Origin: an uncultured Selenomonadales bacterium
GTDB taxonomy: Bacteria; Bacillota; Negativicutes; Selenomonadales; Selenomonadaceae
NCBI GenBank assembly: GCA_947307055.1
Contig: CAMZHX010000005.1
Location: 1-64,000 of the forward strand
DNA: 64,000 bases
Direction: 5' to 3'
This document shows, piece after piece, positions 1-10,505 of this stretch. Each line of letters starts with the position of its first letter. Position 1 is the stretch's first letter. Position numbers and translations under genes: made by a program. Below the pieces are notes generated by a model. That model did not search any database, was not told the origin of the DNA, and was given only the letters and a program-made list of their open reading frames with translations.

Positions 1-481
1 AAAGCCCGTACTGATAGCGAATACTGCAGCCGTGACCGGGCAGACGATGCGCCGCTAAGGAGTCAATAAAGCACGCCGCTAAACGTCCGAGACCGCCATT
101 GCCCAAGCCGGCGTCGGGTTCTTCCTCGTAGATGTCATCGAGATTCAAGTTGAGGTCTTCGAGGACTTCGCGGAAAGCTTCGTCAATGCCGAGATTGATT
201 AAGTTCGCCTTCAAAAGACGCCCCATCAAAAATTCAATCGAGAAATAATAAACTTGCTTTTCCTGTCTGTCCATGTAGGCGCGATTAGTTTTAATCCAGT
301 TTTCGGAGATGACTTGCTTAGCGACCGCCGCGACCGTTTTATAAATTTCGTTCATGGGCAATTCGTGAACGTCGCGCCCGAACATGATATGCGCCGAGCT
401 GATAAAACGATTTTTGAGCGACTCTTTGAGCTTTTCGTACTCCTTACTGCGTGTGACTTTTCTGTCTGTATCCTTCGACAA
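1..481 (-). CDS. glgP: Glycogen/starch phosphorylase, N-terminal part (3' end lies outside the window); probable TTG start at 479-481
   Basis: Hand translation of the minus strand: MSKDTDRKVTRSKEYEKLKESLKNRF...VYYFSIEFLMGRLLKANLINLG...EEEPDAGLGNGGLGRLAACFIDSLAAHRLPGHGCSIRYQYGL, matching phosphorylase signatures (EFLMGR, LGNGGLGRLAACF.DS). GGAGG precedes the TTG. Missed by the ORF track. Confidence 0.9.
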   Translation of the reverse strand, partial: MSKDTDRKVTRSKEYEKLKESLKNRFISSAHIMFGRDVHELPMNEIYKTVAAVAKQVISENWIKTNRAYMDRQEKQVYYFSIEFLMGRLLKANLINLGIDEAFREVLEDLNLNLDDIYEEEPDAGLGNGGLGRLAACFIDSLAAHRLPGHGCSIRYQYGL

Positions 482-673
482 GTTAATTCCTCCTTTTGCT
501 GCAAAGTTTTCCTTCCGTGAAAAAGTTTTGGGTCGACCGTCATTTTATCAAACAGAAAAACAGTTGGCAATAACAATCATAGAAAGGGCGAATTTTCACG
601 TTCGGGGCAATTTTCCCGTCGGTAAAAATCCGCCGCTTTCATAAATTTTTAAATCGGACTTGAGCCGACGATT

Positions 674-1783
674 TTAGATTCTAGCTTTTTTCTTGACGAT
701 GTAAGGATAATTTTCCGCGCCTTTGAGCCAGCGATTTTTGGTGATGATAACTTCTTTATCGCAGATGACGTTTTCGACGCGAGCACCCTCTTGAACGTCG
801 CAGCGTTGCATGAGGATAGAATCTTTGACGACTGCGCCTTTGCCGACGATGACGCCGCGGAAAAGTATACTATTTTCGACCGTGCCGCGAATTTCGCAAC
901 CGTTAGCGATGAGCGAATTTTTAACGCTTGCCGTCTCTTTGTACTGAACCGGAACTTCATCTTTAACTTTGGTGAAAATCGGGCGGTCGTTGTTCATGAA
1001 GAGTTCTTCCCAAACTTCGGGCTTGAGGCAGTCGCGGTTAGCCTCGTAATATTCCATAGTCGAATTGATATGGGCAACGTAGCCTTCGTGCTTGTACGCG
1101 CTGATTTTGAATTCGCCCGCATGACGGATAAGAGCGTCAAGGAGGAAGTCTTGACCGCCGCGCTCGTAAGCCGATTTAACGATGTAAGCAAACGTCGGGA
1201 CGGGCATGAGGTATGCGCCCATAACGTCTTTTTGTCCCTCTTTAATCGCGGGCACTTCGGCGAGGTCGGTGACGATGCCATTTGTGCTGGTCTGGATAAC
1301 TACGCTTTTGCCTTCGCGGTCGACTTGGGCTTTGGAATAAACCATAGTAATATCTGCGCCGCTCTTCTTGTGGAAGTCGAGAACTTTTTCAAAATCGATG
1401 TTGTAAATGTAACTGGCATTGGTGAGCAGGACATATTGACGGCCGCTGAGTTCTGCGAAGTCGAGGTTAGCGTAAATGTCTTTGAGGTCGCCTTTGCGCG
1501 AATCATTATCGGGAAGGGCTGCAGGCAAATAGGTCAAGCCGTCGCGACGACGAGCCAAATCCCAATCCTTACCGGAGCGGATATGGTCGAGAACTGCGCG
1601 GGAGAAATCGGGCAGAAGGAGCCCAACGGCACTTATCCCGGAATTAACCATGTTAGAAATTGCGAAGTCAACGAGGCGATAGCGACCGGCAAAAGGAAGA
1701 GCTTCAACCGCGCGAGTCGCTGCCAATTCTCTAATCAGACTGTTGCCTTCCTGAAGATTTATAATCCCCACTACTTGTTTCAA
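674..1783 (-). CDS. glgD: Glucose-1-phosphate adenylyltransferase-like subunit GlgD
   Basis: 369 aa; nucleotidyltransferase plus left-handed beta-helix C-terminus; adjacent to glgC and glgP. Confidence 0.88.
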   Translation of the reverse strand: MKQVVGIINLQEGNSLIRELAATRAVEALPFAGRYRLVDFAISNMVNSGISAVGLLLPDFSRAVLDHIRSGKDWDLARRRDGLTYLPAALPDNDSRKGDLKDIYANLDFAELSGRQYVLLTNASYIYNIDFEKVLDFHKKSGADITMVYSKAQVDREGKSVVIQTSTNGIVTDLAEVPAIKEGQKDVMGAYLMPVPTFAYIVKSAYERGGQDFLLDALIRHAGEFKISAYKHEGYVAHINSTMEYYEANRDCLKPEVWEELFMNNDRPIFTKVKDEVPVQYKETASVKNSLIANGCEIRGTVENSILFRGVIVGKGAVVKDSILMQRCDVQEGARVENVICDKEVIITKNRWLKGAENYPYIVKKKARI

Positions 1784-1831
1784 TTCAAAGCACCTCCGAT
1801 GATAGCTGTTAGCTTAAGCTTACACCTTTAA

Positions 1832-2965
1832 TTAGGCGTTTACGACGGCACCTTCGGGGACGACGAAAATTTCGCCCTCTTTGCCTTCGACTTTTGCGCC
1901 CGCTTTAATGACAGCGTCTTGAGCGATAATGGCGTAGTTGACGACCGCGCCTTCTTCAATGACCGCCGACGGAAGAATAACCGAGTTGGTGACCTTCGCG
2001 CCTTTGCCTACGCGCACGCCTTGGAAGATAACGCATTTTTCAACGTCGCCTTCAATCTTCGCGCCCTCGTTAATCATAGCCTGTTTGACGTTAGCATAAG
2101 GACCGACGAAATGCGGCGGCAGTGACGGATTGGACGAGAAAACTTTTTGATCGCCTTTGAGGTCGAAGGGCGGCTGGTCTTGGAGCAAGTCCATATTTGC
2201 CTGCCAGAGACTTTCAATCGTCCCGACATCTTTCCAATAGCCCTCGAAAGCATAGGAGAACATACGCGCGCCGTCCGCGAGCATTTTCGGAATCAAGTCG
2301 TTGCCGAAGTCGTGAGTTGAATCTTCTTTAACGCCGTCTTCTTCGAGATACTTTTTGAGGAAGGGTTTCGAGAAAATGTAAATGCCCATAGAGGCGAGGT
2401 TGGATTTAGGTTCTTTAGGTTTTTCTTGGAATTCGGTAATGCGGCCGGTCTCCTTATCGGTGACCATGATACCGAAGCGCGGAGCCTCTTCCCACGAGAC
2501 TTCAAAGACGCCGATTGTGACATCAGCATTATTAGCCTTGTGAGCTTTGAGCATCCAGGAATAGTCCATAGTGTAGATATGGTCGCCGGAAAGAATCAGG
2601 ACGTAATCGGGGTCGGCCAGGTCGATGAAGTTAAGGTTTTGATAAATGGCGTCGGCCGTTCCGCGATACCAATCTGCGCCCTTTTCGCGAGCATAAGGAG
2701 GAAGAATGAAGACGCCGCCGCCGGTGCGGTCGAGGTCCCAAGAGCTACCGCTGCCCAAGTAGTTGTGGAGTTCGAGCGGCTTATACTGAGTGAGCACGCC
2801 AACTTTTTCAATGCCCGAATTTGCGCAATTAGAAAGCGGGAAGTCGATAATGCGATACTTTCCGCCGAACGGTACTGCCGGCTTCGCAACGGTTTTCGTC
2901 AAGGCCTTGAGGCGGCTGCCCTGCCCGCCGGCCAATATCATTGCCAAGCACTCTGTCTTTCTCAT
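1832..2965 (-). CDS. glgC: Glucose-1-phosphate adenylyltransferase (start refined to [19 protein letters not shown])
   Basis: [45 protein letters not shown] signature; G-rich SD upstream of the refined ATG. Confidence 0.93.
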   Translation of the reverse strand: MRKTECLAMILAGGQGSRLKALTKTVAKPAVPFGGKYRIIDFPLSNCANSGIEKVGVLTQYKPLELHNYLGSGSSWDLDRTGGGVFILPPYAREKGADWYRGTADAIYQNLNFIDLADPDYVLILSGDHIYTMDYSWMLKAHKANNADVTIGVFEVSWEEAPRFGIMVTDKETGRITEFQEKPKEPKSNLASMGIYIFSKPFLKKYLEEDGVKEDSTHDFGNDLIPKMLADGARMFSYAFEGYWKDVGTIESLWQANMDLLQDQPPFDLKGDQKVFSSNPSLPPHFVGPYANVKQAMINEGAKIEGDVEKCVIFQGVRVGKGAKVTNSVILPSAVIEEGAVVNYAIIAQDAVIKAGAKVEGKEGEIFVVPEGAVVNA

Positions 2966-3126
2966 AGAATAATCCCCCCTGAACGAAATACAAACAACAA
3001 TTTTCCGAAGCAAGGCTTCATTGATAAAAGCATTTCTACGCGCCTTGCCTTTTTCCTGCCTAAAATTTCAGAAAAATTTTCAACGCAAAAAAAAATCCCC
3101 GCCGACAATTTGCGCAGGGAAAATTT

Positions 3127-4362
3127 TTACATGGCGGCGATTAGCAGATAAGAATCCAGCGACGAATCCAGATACTTCCAACCCTTTATGAAGTCTATTC
3201 TTTCTACAAAACCCTCTTTAGTCAGCAGGTCGAATGGAAAAGTTTCATCGAGAAAATTTTCCGTCATGATTACGAAAACGCTTTTGCCTTTGTAAAGTTT
3301 CATAGCGTCAATAAGTTTTTGTATGGAATCTTCGTTTTCGGCAGGGATAATAATTTCTTTGGCGCGTATGGAAAATAATTTTTTAGTTGATTCGATTTCT
3401 TCGGGCGCAATGAAGAAGGCACGAGTTTTGCCCGACACAATGGCAGAAATTTTTAACTTGCGCCTTTCCGAGATATGGCGTATTCGTTCAAACTCCGCCC
3501 AGAGTCGCCCGAATATATTCGCATCAAGCCATTGCGTCTTCAAAAAATATTTCATCCACAGTTGATTAAAAATATTGTTCATGTCGAGACCGAGCATACA
3601 GCCTACAAAATGATAAATTTTTTCCCCAATAATCGGCTCATCTTCAAAACGCTCATACATAACATAGCTATTGAACTTCGCGGGAATTTTCAAATACGTT
3701 GTCGAGAAACAGTAATTCAAAAGATCTTGATCAATATACGGTAAATCCGGATGTTCACTTAAAAATTTCATACCGCTCTTCAAAGTCTCTTCGGCTCCGC
3801 GCAAAAAATTTAAATTCATTAGCAAGACACCGGAATTAAAATAATCTTCAGATTTTATAAAACCTTGCTTGACTATAGGAATAGTTGATTTTTGATGTTC
3901 TATCGCCGTGTTAAAATCTTCTTGCTGTGAAATATTTATGACTGCGCCTAAAGGTTTATCGCCGAGTTCAATCTGCCAAAGTTCGGCAATGTTTAAATTG
4001 ACGATAATGTCGGCATCGAGGTAAATTGCTTTTTTAATCTCTGGCGAAAGAAGTTGCGGAATAAAAAATCTGTAGAACATTCCTATTGAAAAACGAGTTT
4101 CGTTAGCTTTAGGAAATAAAGTTTTTATTTCAGTAATTTTATCCGCGCAGAGCTCATCGACGTTATAAAATTTCACGAGCTGATTATATTGCTCGACGAG
4201 GGAAACAAATTTGTCGCGATTATCGAGCGTCAAGGTATCGTCGTGAATGATATGCACCGCGATTTCCGAATCGGTATTTTCAAAAACCGAAAGCATAGCC
4301 GTGCCCGTAAATTTGGAATATCGCCCTGTCCTGTCGTGAAGAGCAAAACAAATATGAATCAT
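3127..4362 (-). CDS. Glycosyltransferase family 8 protein with C-terminal extension
   Basis: MIHICFALHDRTGRYSKFTGTAMLSVFEN..., AIYLDADIIVNLNIAELW (DxD) and YFNSGVLLMNL are GT8 motifs. Confidence 0.85.
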   Translation of the reverse strand: MIHICFALHDRTGRYSKFTGTAMLSVFENTDSEIAVHIIHDDTLTLDNRDKFVSLVEQYNQLVKFYNVDELCADKITEIKTLFPKANETRFSIGMFYRFFIPQLLSPEIKKAIYLDADIIVNLNIAELWQIELGDKPLGAVINISQQEDFNTAIEHQKSTIPIVKQGFIKSEDYFNSGVLLMNLNFLRGAEETLKSGMKFLSEHPDLPYIDQDLLNYCFSTTYLKIPAKFNSYVMYERFEDEPIIGEKIYHFVGCMLGLDMNNIFNQLWMKYFLKTQWLDANIFGRLWAEFERIRHISERRKLKISAIVSGKTRAFFIAPEEIESTKKLFSIRAKEIIIPAENEDSIQKLIDAMKLYKGKSVFVIMTENFLDETFPFDLLTKEGFVERIDFIKGWKYLDSSLDSYLLIAAM

Positions 4363-4377
4363 TAAAACAATCCCTTT

Positions 4378-5661
4378 TTACATGGCTTGAACGAGCGGAT
4401 AAGAATTCAGCGCGGGCAAACTGTCAGACGTAGATAAGAATTCCCAGCCGTTTAAAAAGTCTCTGCCGAATACAAAGCCCGCATTGTTCAAGATAGCGAA
4501 CGGGAATTGGGGAATCACGATAAAGAACATTTTTTTACGAGCACCTTTTCTCATGGCGTCGAGCAGAGTTTTAATTGCGTCTTGACCTTGAGCAAGGATA
4601 ATTTCTTCGTCGTCGCGTACCGAAAAATTTTTCTTGATCATTTCGACATTGTTCGACAAGGTGAAAAAGACTCGAGTTTTGCCGCTCATAATCGCAGAAA
4701 TATTTCTCACGGAAAGTTTCATAGTGTCGTTGATTTGAGCGTAACTTTGTCTGAAGCCGTTGTAAAGTCTGCCGATTGTTTCCAGCGTAAACCACGGTGT
4801 CTTTGCGAAATAATCCAACCAAAGGCGATTGAACGGCTCGGTTGTGTCGAGTTGAAGAGCATTTGCGGCGTAGTTGTAAATATTTTTTGCTACGGGCTCT
4901 TTATCGCGGCGCGCCCAACCTACAAATTTATTAAGTTGCTCCGACAACTTCACGACTTGTTGGGCAAAGCATTGATTCCAAACTGTTTGCTCCAAAAGTT
5001 CGAAATATTTTTGTTCATTATCACCTGTTTTTGCCGTCGTCGGACTTTGAGTGCGCGAAAGTTTCAAATTTATAAGCAGAAGGCTTGAATTGAAATATTC
5101 CTTTTGAGTACGCAAAACATTTAAATTCATCAGCATAACGGTTGAATTGAAATAATCGTCGGGTTTAGCAGAGCCGTCAGCGGTTTTATTATTTTGAACG
5201 TTAGAGGTTGTATCGGTGACGGGGAAAAGTCCCAACATCTTATCGCCAAGTTCAAGGCAAAGTCTGCTTACGTCCATATTGACAACGATTTTGCCATCAA
5301 AGAAAATTGCTTTGTCGATGTTCGCGGGGAGCACTTGCGGGACGAAGAATTTATAAAACAGATTTTTGTTGAGAGCATTCTTGTTAATTTTCGGGAAGAG
5401 GTTGCTCATTTCTTCGATTTTACTAGCGCAGAATTTCTCGGCGTCTTCAACGTTATAAAACTTCACAAGTTGATTATAACGACCGGCGAGATTATTAAAT
5501 TTATCGCGATTGTCGGGCGTCAAGGTGTTATCATGGAGAATGTGCACCGTAACTGACGGGGTAAGCTTTGAAATATTTTCAAAAATCGAAAGCATAGCCG
5601 TGCCAACAAATTTTGAATTGAATCCCGATGGGTCATTAAGACCGAAACAAACATGAATCAT
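4378..5661 (-). CDS. Glycosyltransferase family 8-like protein, divergent (DGKIVVN in place of DADIIVN)
   Basis: Paralogous to both neighbours; similar N-terminus MIHVCFGLNDPSG and C-terminal extension. Confidence 0.75.
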   Translation of the reverse strand: MIHVCFGLNDPSGFNSKFVGTAMLSIFENISKLTPSVTVHILHDNTLTPDNRDKFNNLAGRYNQLVKFYNVEDAEKFCASKIEEMSNLFPKINKNALNKNLFYKFFVPQVLPANIDKAIFFDGKIVVNMDVSRLCLELGDKMLGLFPVTDTTSNVQNNKTADGSAKPDDYFNSTVMLMNLNVLRTQKEYFNSSLLLINLKLSRTQSPTTAKTGDNEQKYFELLEQTVWNQCFAQQVVKLSEQLNKFVGWARRDKEPVAKNIYNYAANALQLDTTEPFNRLWLDYFAKTPWFTLETIGRLYNGFRQSYAQINDTMKLSVRNISAIMSGKTRVFFTLSNNVEMIKKNFSVRDDEEIILAQGQDAIKTLLDAMRKGARKKMFFIVIPQFPFAILNNAGFVFGRDFLNGWEFLSTSDSLPALNSYPLVQAM

Positions 5662-5799
5662 AAACTTCTCTCCTTCTTTTGAATGTCAAAAAGTTTTTCT
5701 ATGCGCCTAAAATTTTTCCTTCTTGAATTAAAGAAAAGTTTTTCACGAACAAAAAAGCCCACGTCGAGAATTTTCTTGACGAGAACTAATTGCTTAAAA

Positions 5800-7038
5800 T
5801 TACAACACTTGAATATAGGGATTAGAATTTATAGATCCACCGTTTTCTTCGGATAGAAAAATTCGACCATTAAAAAAATCTTTGCCATTGATGAAACCTT
5901 CTTTTTTAAGCTGATCAAATGGAAATTTTTTCTCCAAGAATATTTCTGTCATGATAAAGAAAACAGTTTTGCCTTTAGAATTTTTCATTTCAGCGAATAA
6001 TTTTTTTAGAGAGTCTTCGTTCTCGGCAGGAATTATTAATTCATCGTCGCGTATTGAAAAAATTTTTTTAATAGCGTCGATTTCAGTCGGCTCAATGAAA
6101 AATGTCCGCGTCTTTCCCAACAAAGCGTTATAAAATTTTAAGTTACCAGTTCTTAATTTGTTGTGGATTTTCCTGAAAAGCTCGCAAAGCCGCCCGATTG
6201 AATCTGCGTCGAAAAATGGCGTCCGGATAAAATAGCTCATCCAAAGTCGGTTGTACGGGTCGCTCATGTCTGTTCCCAGTCCTCTCACCGAGTTATGAGC
6301 ATTAAAATGATAAATCATGTTCTTTACTTGAGTATCCTTATAACCACGATCAAGCAAACGATGGTAACCACGATTAAATTTAACCAAACGATTGAATTTC
6401 ACCGGCAAATGTAAAACTTCTTTGGCGAAACAATAATTCAAAATGCTTTGGTCATTCCCGCCGTATTCAGGATGTTCTGACATAAATTCTATGGCATTAT
6501 TTATATTCTCTTCTGCACTACGAAAAACCGGTACGTTAATCAGCATCACGCCTGAATTAAAGCTACCTTTATTAGGTGCATCTAATAATTCTTGGGAACT
6601 TTTGGTAACAACGCCGAGAACTTTTTCGCCAAGATCAAATTGCCAAAGTTCGTTTATATCAAGATTGACGATAATATCTGCGTCCAGATAAATGATTTTA
6701 TCAATATTTGGCGGAAGAACGTCCGGAATAAAAAATCGGTAATACATGGCAATAGTAAAGCGCGTTTGTACTGCACGTGGAAGAAGTTCCTTTATTTTCT
6801 TAATCCTATTAGTGCAGAGTTCCTCGACGTTATAAAATTTTACAATTTGCTCATAACGCCCCGCAATGTACATGAATTTATCGCGACTGTCATTTGTCAA
6901 GGTGTTGTCGTGGAGGATATGTACCGCAATTGAGTGGGGGGGGGTTACTGCGTTTTCAAAAAGCGAAAGCATTGCGGTTCCTACGAATTTTGCAAAATGC
7001 CCCGTCTTATCATAGAGCGCAAAACAAACATGAATCAT
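5800..7038 (-). CDS. Glycosyltransferase family 8 protein (start refined to MIHVCFALYDKTGHF); contains a G9/C9 tract
   Basis: IIYLDADIIVNLDINELW; FNSGVMLINV; paralogous to the two downstream ORFs. Confidence 0.85.
   Translation of the reverse strand: MIHVCFALYDKTGHFAKFVGTAMLSLFENAVTPPHSIAVHILHDNTLTNDSRDKFMYIAGRYEQIVKFYNVEELCTNRIKKIKELLPRAVQTRFTIAMYYRFFIPDVLPPNIDKIIYLDADIIVNLDINELWQFDLGEKVLGVVTKSSQELLDAPNKGSFNSGVMLINVPVFRSAEENINNAIEFMSEHPEYGGNDQSILNYCFAKEVLHLPVKFNRLVKFNRGYHRLLDRGYKDTQVKNMIYHFNAHNSVRGLGTDMSDPYNRLWMSYFIRTPFFDADSIGRLCELFRKIHNKLRTGNLKFYNALLGKTRTFFIEPTEIDAIKKIFSIRDDELIIPAENEDSLKKLFAEMKNSKGKTVFFIMTEIFLEKKFPFDQLKKEGFINGKDFFNGRIFLSEENGGSINSNPYIQVL
6936..6944. repeat. Homopolymer G9 tract inside the GT8 coding region (C9 on the coding strand, encoding VTPPHS)
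   Basis: Read directly: gagt-GGGGGGGGG-ttactg. Confidence 0.95.
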
Positions 7039-7229
7039 AAAATCACTCCTTTTTAAAGTGTATGAATTGATTTCTACGCGCCTAAAATTTTTCCTGCTTA
7101 AGCCAAAGAAAAATCGAAACGGAATCATTTGTAGCTCGACAATTTTGCCGACGGCTTTTTACGTTAAACATTTGACATATCCCCTGACAATCTATAAAAT
7201 ATCTTGGTATTCAATGAAAAATTTGGGGG

Positions 7230-8774
7230 GTGAGTGTCATCGCTATTACTATCGCAGCAGTTATCATCGCAATAATTCTCGGCGCGGTTGGCGGCTACAC
7301 GGCACGCAGAAGAACTGCCGAAAAACAAATTGGCTCGGCGGAAGATGAAGCGCGACGTATCGTCGACGAGGCGCGAGAAAAATCTAACGCAGAAAAAAAA
7401 GAAGCCATTCTTGAAGCTAAGGAAGAAATTCATAGAATGCGGCAAGACCTCGACCGCGACACCAAAGAAAGACGTAATGAGCTTTCGCGGCAGGAACGGC
7501 GGGTCGTTCAGAAGGAAGAAAATCTTGACAAGAAACTTGATTCACTGGAGAAAAAGGAAGTTCTTCTGAGTAAGAAAGAGGCAAGACTTAATGAATCACA
7601 AGCACAGCTCGACGCGATGCAGGAAAAGGAAGATGCCGAATTAGAACGCATTGCCGAGCTTAGCAGAGACGAAGCGCGCACCATTTTACTAAACGAGGTC
7701 GAGGAGGGACTAAAGCACGATAAAGCAGTCAGAATCAAAGAGTACGAAGCGCAAATCAGAGACGAGTCCGAGAAAAAAGCGCGTGACATTCTAAGCACAG
7801 CGATTCAACGTTGCGCGGCGGATCACGTAGCCGAAACAACAGTATCAGTCGTATCATTGCCGAGCGACGACATGAAAGGAAGGATTATCGGGCGCGAAGG
7901 CAGGAATATTCGCACATTGGAGACGGCAACGGGCATTGATTTGATAATCGACGACACGCCCGAAGCGGTTATCATATCGGGCTTTGACCCCGTCAAAAGG
8001 GAAATTGCTCGCGTCGCACTCGAAAGGCTAATTTCGGACGGGCGAATTCACCCTGCGCGGATTGAAGAGATGGTCGAGAAGGCAACCCGCGAAGTCGATA
8101 ACCGCATGAAAGAGGCCGGCGAGCAAGCAACATTCAAAGTTGGCGTGCATGGAATTCATCCGGAGCTAGTCAAACTTTTAGGGCGGCTGAAGTATCGCAC
8201 AAGTTACGGGCAAAACGTTCTGAATCACTCAATCGAAGTGGCGACGCTAGCAGGACTTATGGCGAGCGAACTCGGCGTTGACGTGACGTTGGCTAAACGC
8301 GCCGGACTTCTGCACGACATAGGCAAGGCGGTAGACCATGAAATCGAAGGACCGCACGTGACAATCGGCGCGGACTTGGCTAAACGTTATCGCGAAAATA
8401 AAGTCGTCATAAACGCGATTGCCTCTCATCATGGCGACGTTGAAGCGACTTCTGTCGAAGCGGTTTTAGTGGCGGCGGCTGATGCAGTTTCAGCGGCTAG
8501 ACCTGGTGCAAGGCGCGAAAGTTTGGAAATGTACCTAAAGCGGTTGAAGATGTTAGAGGAGATTGCTGAGAGTTTCGAGGGCGTCGAGAGATGTTTTGCG
8601 ATTCAAGCGGGCAGAGAAATTCGCGTCATGGTCAAGCCCGATAAAATTGACGATTCGGCGGCGATTACTTTGGCGCATGACATCGTTAAAAAGATTGAGA
8701 AGGATTTGGATTATCCCGGACAAATTCGGGCGACGATTATTCGCGAAGTGCGCGTCGTAGATTATGCGAAATAA
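7230..8774 (+). CDS. rny: Ribonuclease Y (GTG start)
   Basis: N-terminal TM helix, long coiled coil, KH domain ([29 protein letters not shown]), HD domain ([12 protein letters not shown]). Confidence 0.96.
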   Translation: MSVIAITIAAVIIAIILGAVGGYTARRRTAEKQIGSAEDEARRIVDEAREKSNAEKKEAILEAKEEIHRMRQDLDRDTKERRNELSRQERRVVQKEENLDKKLDSLEKKEVLLSKKEARLNESQAQLDAMQEKEDAELERIAELSRDEARTILLNEVEEGLKHDKAVRIKEYEAQIRDESEKKARDILSTAIQRCAADHVAETTVSVVSLPSDDMKGRIIGREGRNIRTLETATGIDLIIDDTPEAVIISGFDPVKREIARVALERLISDGRIHPARIEEMVEKATREVDNRMKEAGEQATFKVGVHGIHPELVKLLGRLKYRTSYGQNVLNHSIEVATLAGLMASELGVDVTLAKRAGLLHDIGKAVDHEIEGPHVTIGADLAKRYRENKVVINAIASHHGDVEATSVEAVLVAAADAVSAARPGARRESLEMYLKRLKMLEEIAESFEGVERCFAIQAGREIRVMVKPDKIDDSAAITLAHDIVKKIEKDLDYPGQIRATIIREVRVVDYAK

Positions 8775-8775
8775 G

Positions 8776-8860
8776 GGAAAAGGGGTAAGGGAAATGGGAA
8801 AAGTCTTTTCCCTACTTCTCCCTTCTCCCTTCTCCCATTTCCCTTTTCCCTTACAAAGGA
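8776..8860. repeat. Purine/pyrimidine inverted repeat of GGGAAA(T/A)GGG units (family A), between rny and the next gene
   Basis: Left arm aagggaaaaggggtaagggaaatgggaaaag; right arm cttttccctacttctccc...cccatttcccttttccctt. Confidence 0.85.
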
Positions 8861-8870
8861 GGTTAGCGCG

Positions 8871-9398
8871 GTGTTTGATTTTCTGAAGAGGACGAAGAAA
8901 CCCGACCCAGACGCGGGACGGCTTTTAGCGTCAATTTTGGTAGTGTTTCCTGCAGTTCAGTCGGTTACTTACGATTCCAAAGACGAAACGCTTGCATTCT
9001 CCTTTGCCTTGAACGGGAAATTTTCGCACGACGATTTTGAAAAATTTTTGAATTACGTCGCGGAGTCTCTAGAGGCCTTCCACCACTTGGAAGGCTTGAG
9101 CGGCGCGACAATCGAATTAAACGTTGAAGGGATTTACGGCACATGCTTTTTAAACGTAAGGCGCGACGTTGCAACGTTCACAAGTCGGGAGCTGTCGCTT
9201 TTGACGGAATTGGCAGCAAATTATTTCGGCGACAAACTTATTGAGGAATATGACGACGACGAAATCCCCGACGAAGAATATTTAATGGCGCAGGAAGATT
9301 TTTTGGAGCAGTGTTTAAACAATATGCGGCAACTGCGCGTTGAAGGGCGATTCGTCGGGGTGCGCGAGCGCGAACGCGTTGTAATCTATGCGCGTTGA
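8871..9398 (+). CDS. Conserved hypothetical protein, 175 aa, acidic C-terminal half (GTG start)
   Basis: Open frame with SD (aaaggagg) between rny and ymdB. Confidence 0.75.
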   Translation: MFDFLKRTKKPDPDAGRLLASILVVFPAVQSVTYDSKDETLAFSFALNGKFSHDDFEKFLNYVAESLEAFHHLEGLSGATIELNVEGIYGTCFLNVRRDVATFTSRELSLLTELAANYFGDKLIEEYDDDEIPDEEYLMAQEDFLEQCLNNMRQLRVEGRFVGVRERERVVIYAR

Positions 9399-9410
9399 GG
9401 AGTTGATTAT

Positions 9411-10187
9411 TTGCGAATATTGATGGTTGGAGATGTTGTCGGCAGACCCGGCAGATATTTTTTTATGGAAAAGACGCCCGAACTCAAGCAGCGACTTAAA
9501 CTAAATATGGTCGTGGTTAACGGGGAAAACGCCGCGCATGGTAAGGGCTTAACGCCGACGATTTTCAGCGAATTGATTCGGGGCGGCGCGGATGTCGTCA
9601 CGACGGGCAATCACATTTGGGATAACTCAAGCGTCCTGCAGATTATCGATACCGAACCTTTTCTGCTAAGACCCGCGAACTATCCGGAAGAGACGCCAGG
9701 CAGAGGTTTTTGCATTTACCCCGTCGGCAAGAAAAAAGTTGGCGTAATCAACATGGCGGGCAGAGTTTTCATGCAACCGCCTATGGACGATCCTTTTCGG
9801 CTCGGCGATAAAATTTTGAACTTAATCAAGAAAAGTTGCGACGTGATTTTAATCGACTTCCATGCCGAAGCGACTAGCGAAAAGCTCGCCTTTGCTCATT
9901 ACTTCGACGGGCAAGTCACAGCGGTTGTTGGAACTCATACGCACGTTCAGACGGCGGACGAAAAAATTTTGCCAAATGGCACGGCTTATATCAGCGATTT
10001 GGGAATGGTCGGTGCGGAGAATTCTATTTTGGGCATGGCGATTGAACCCGTGATGAAAAGATTTTTGACCGGTCGACCGAGCAAATTTGAAGTCGCAGAA
10101 GGTGCCGCCATATATTGCGCCCTGTTGATTGAAACGAACGACAAAACTAACAAACCTATAAAAATAGAACGTATTCTCATAAGATGA
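9411..10187 (+). CDS. ymdB: TIGR00282/YmdB family metallophosphoesterase (TTG start)
   Basis: MRILMVGDVVGRPGRYF..., GNHIWDN, VGTHTHVQTAD, GTAYISDLGM; rny-ymdB-spoVS order. Confidence 0.93.
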   Translation: MRILMVGDVVGRPGRYFFMEKTPELKQRLKLNMVVVNGENAAHGKGLTPTIFSELIRGGADVVTTGNHIWDNSSVLQIIDTEPFLLRPANYPEETPGRGFCIYPVGKKKVGVINMAGRVFMQPPMDDPFRLGDKILNLIKKSCDVILIDFHAEATSEKLAFAHYFDGQVTAVVGTHTHVQTADEKILPNGTAYISDLGMVGAENSILGMAIEPVMKRFLTGRPSKFEVAEGAAIYCALLIETNDKTNKPIKIERILIR

Positions 10188-10214
10188 TGAGATAACGTCG
10201 AAATTAGCGAGAAT

Positions 10215-10321
10215 CCGGCCGTCATGGACGACGGCCGCCGGCAACAGAAACAGGGATGTTTCTTTGCCGGAACGCCCTTTCTTTTGCTTACTTTTCTTTG
10301 GGCGTAGCAAAGAAAAGTAAG
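10215..10321. repeat. Extragenic palindromic element: GC-rich hairpin followed by a 14-bp perfect hairpin
   Basis: CGGCCGTC-atggac-GACGGCCG, then CTTACTTTTCTTTG-ggcgtag-CAAAGAAAAGTAAG (10287-10321). Confidence 0.8.
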
Positions 10322-10505
10322 AACACAACCATAAATGGGCACTATGCAAACAACAATAAAATATATGACAAAATCAGCGCGGGGAGTGAAGGATTTAAAT
10401 AAAGTTTGAAGAATTAACACGAAAGACATTTTAGACGCAGAAGGAGCCGCAGCAAGTAGAAAAACAACTACAACACCAAAATGCAACAAGAGAGGAGGAT
10501 CAATC

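Noticed and set aside
791-1831. 346-aa + strand ORF opposite glgD
   Set aside because: Antisense shadow of a confidently assigned gene; composition is a mirror of glgD codon bias and shows no family motif.
2426-3151. 241-aa + strand ORF opposite glgC
   Set aside because: Antisense shadow ORF; no recognisable domain.
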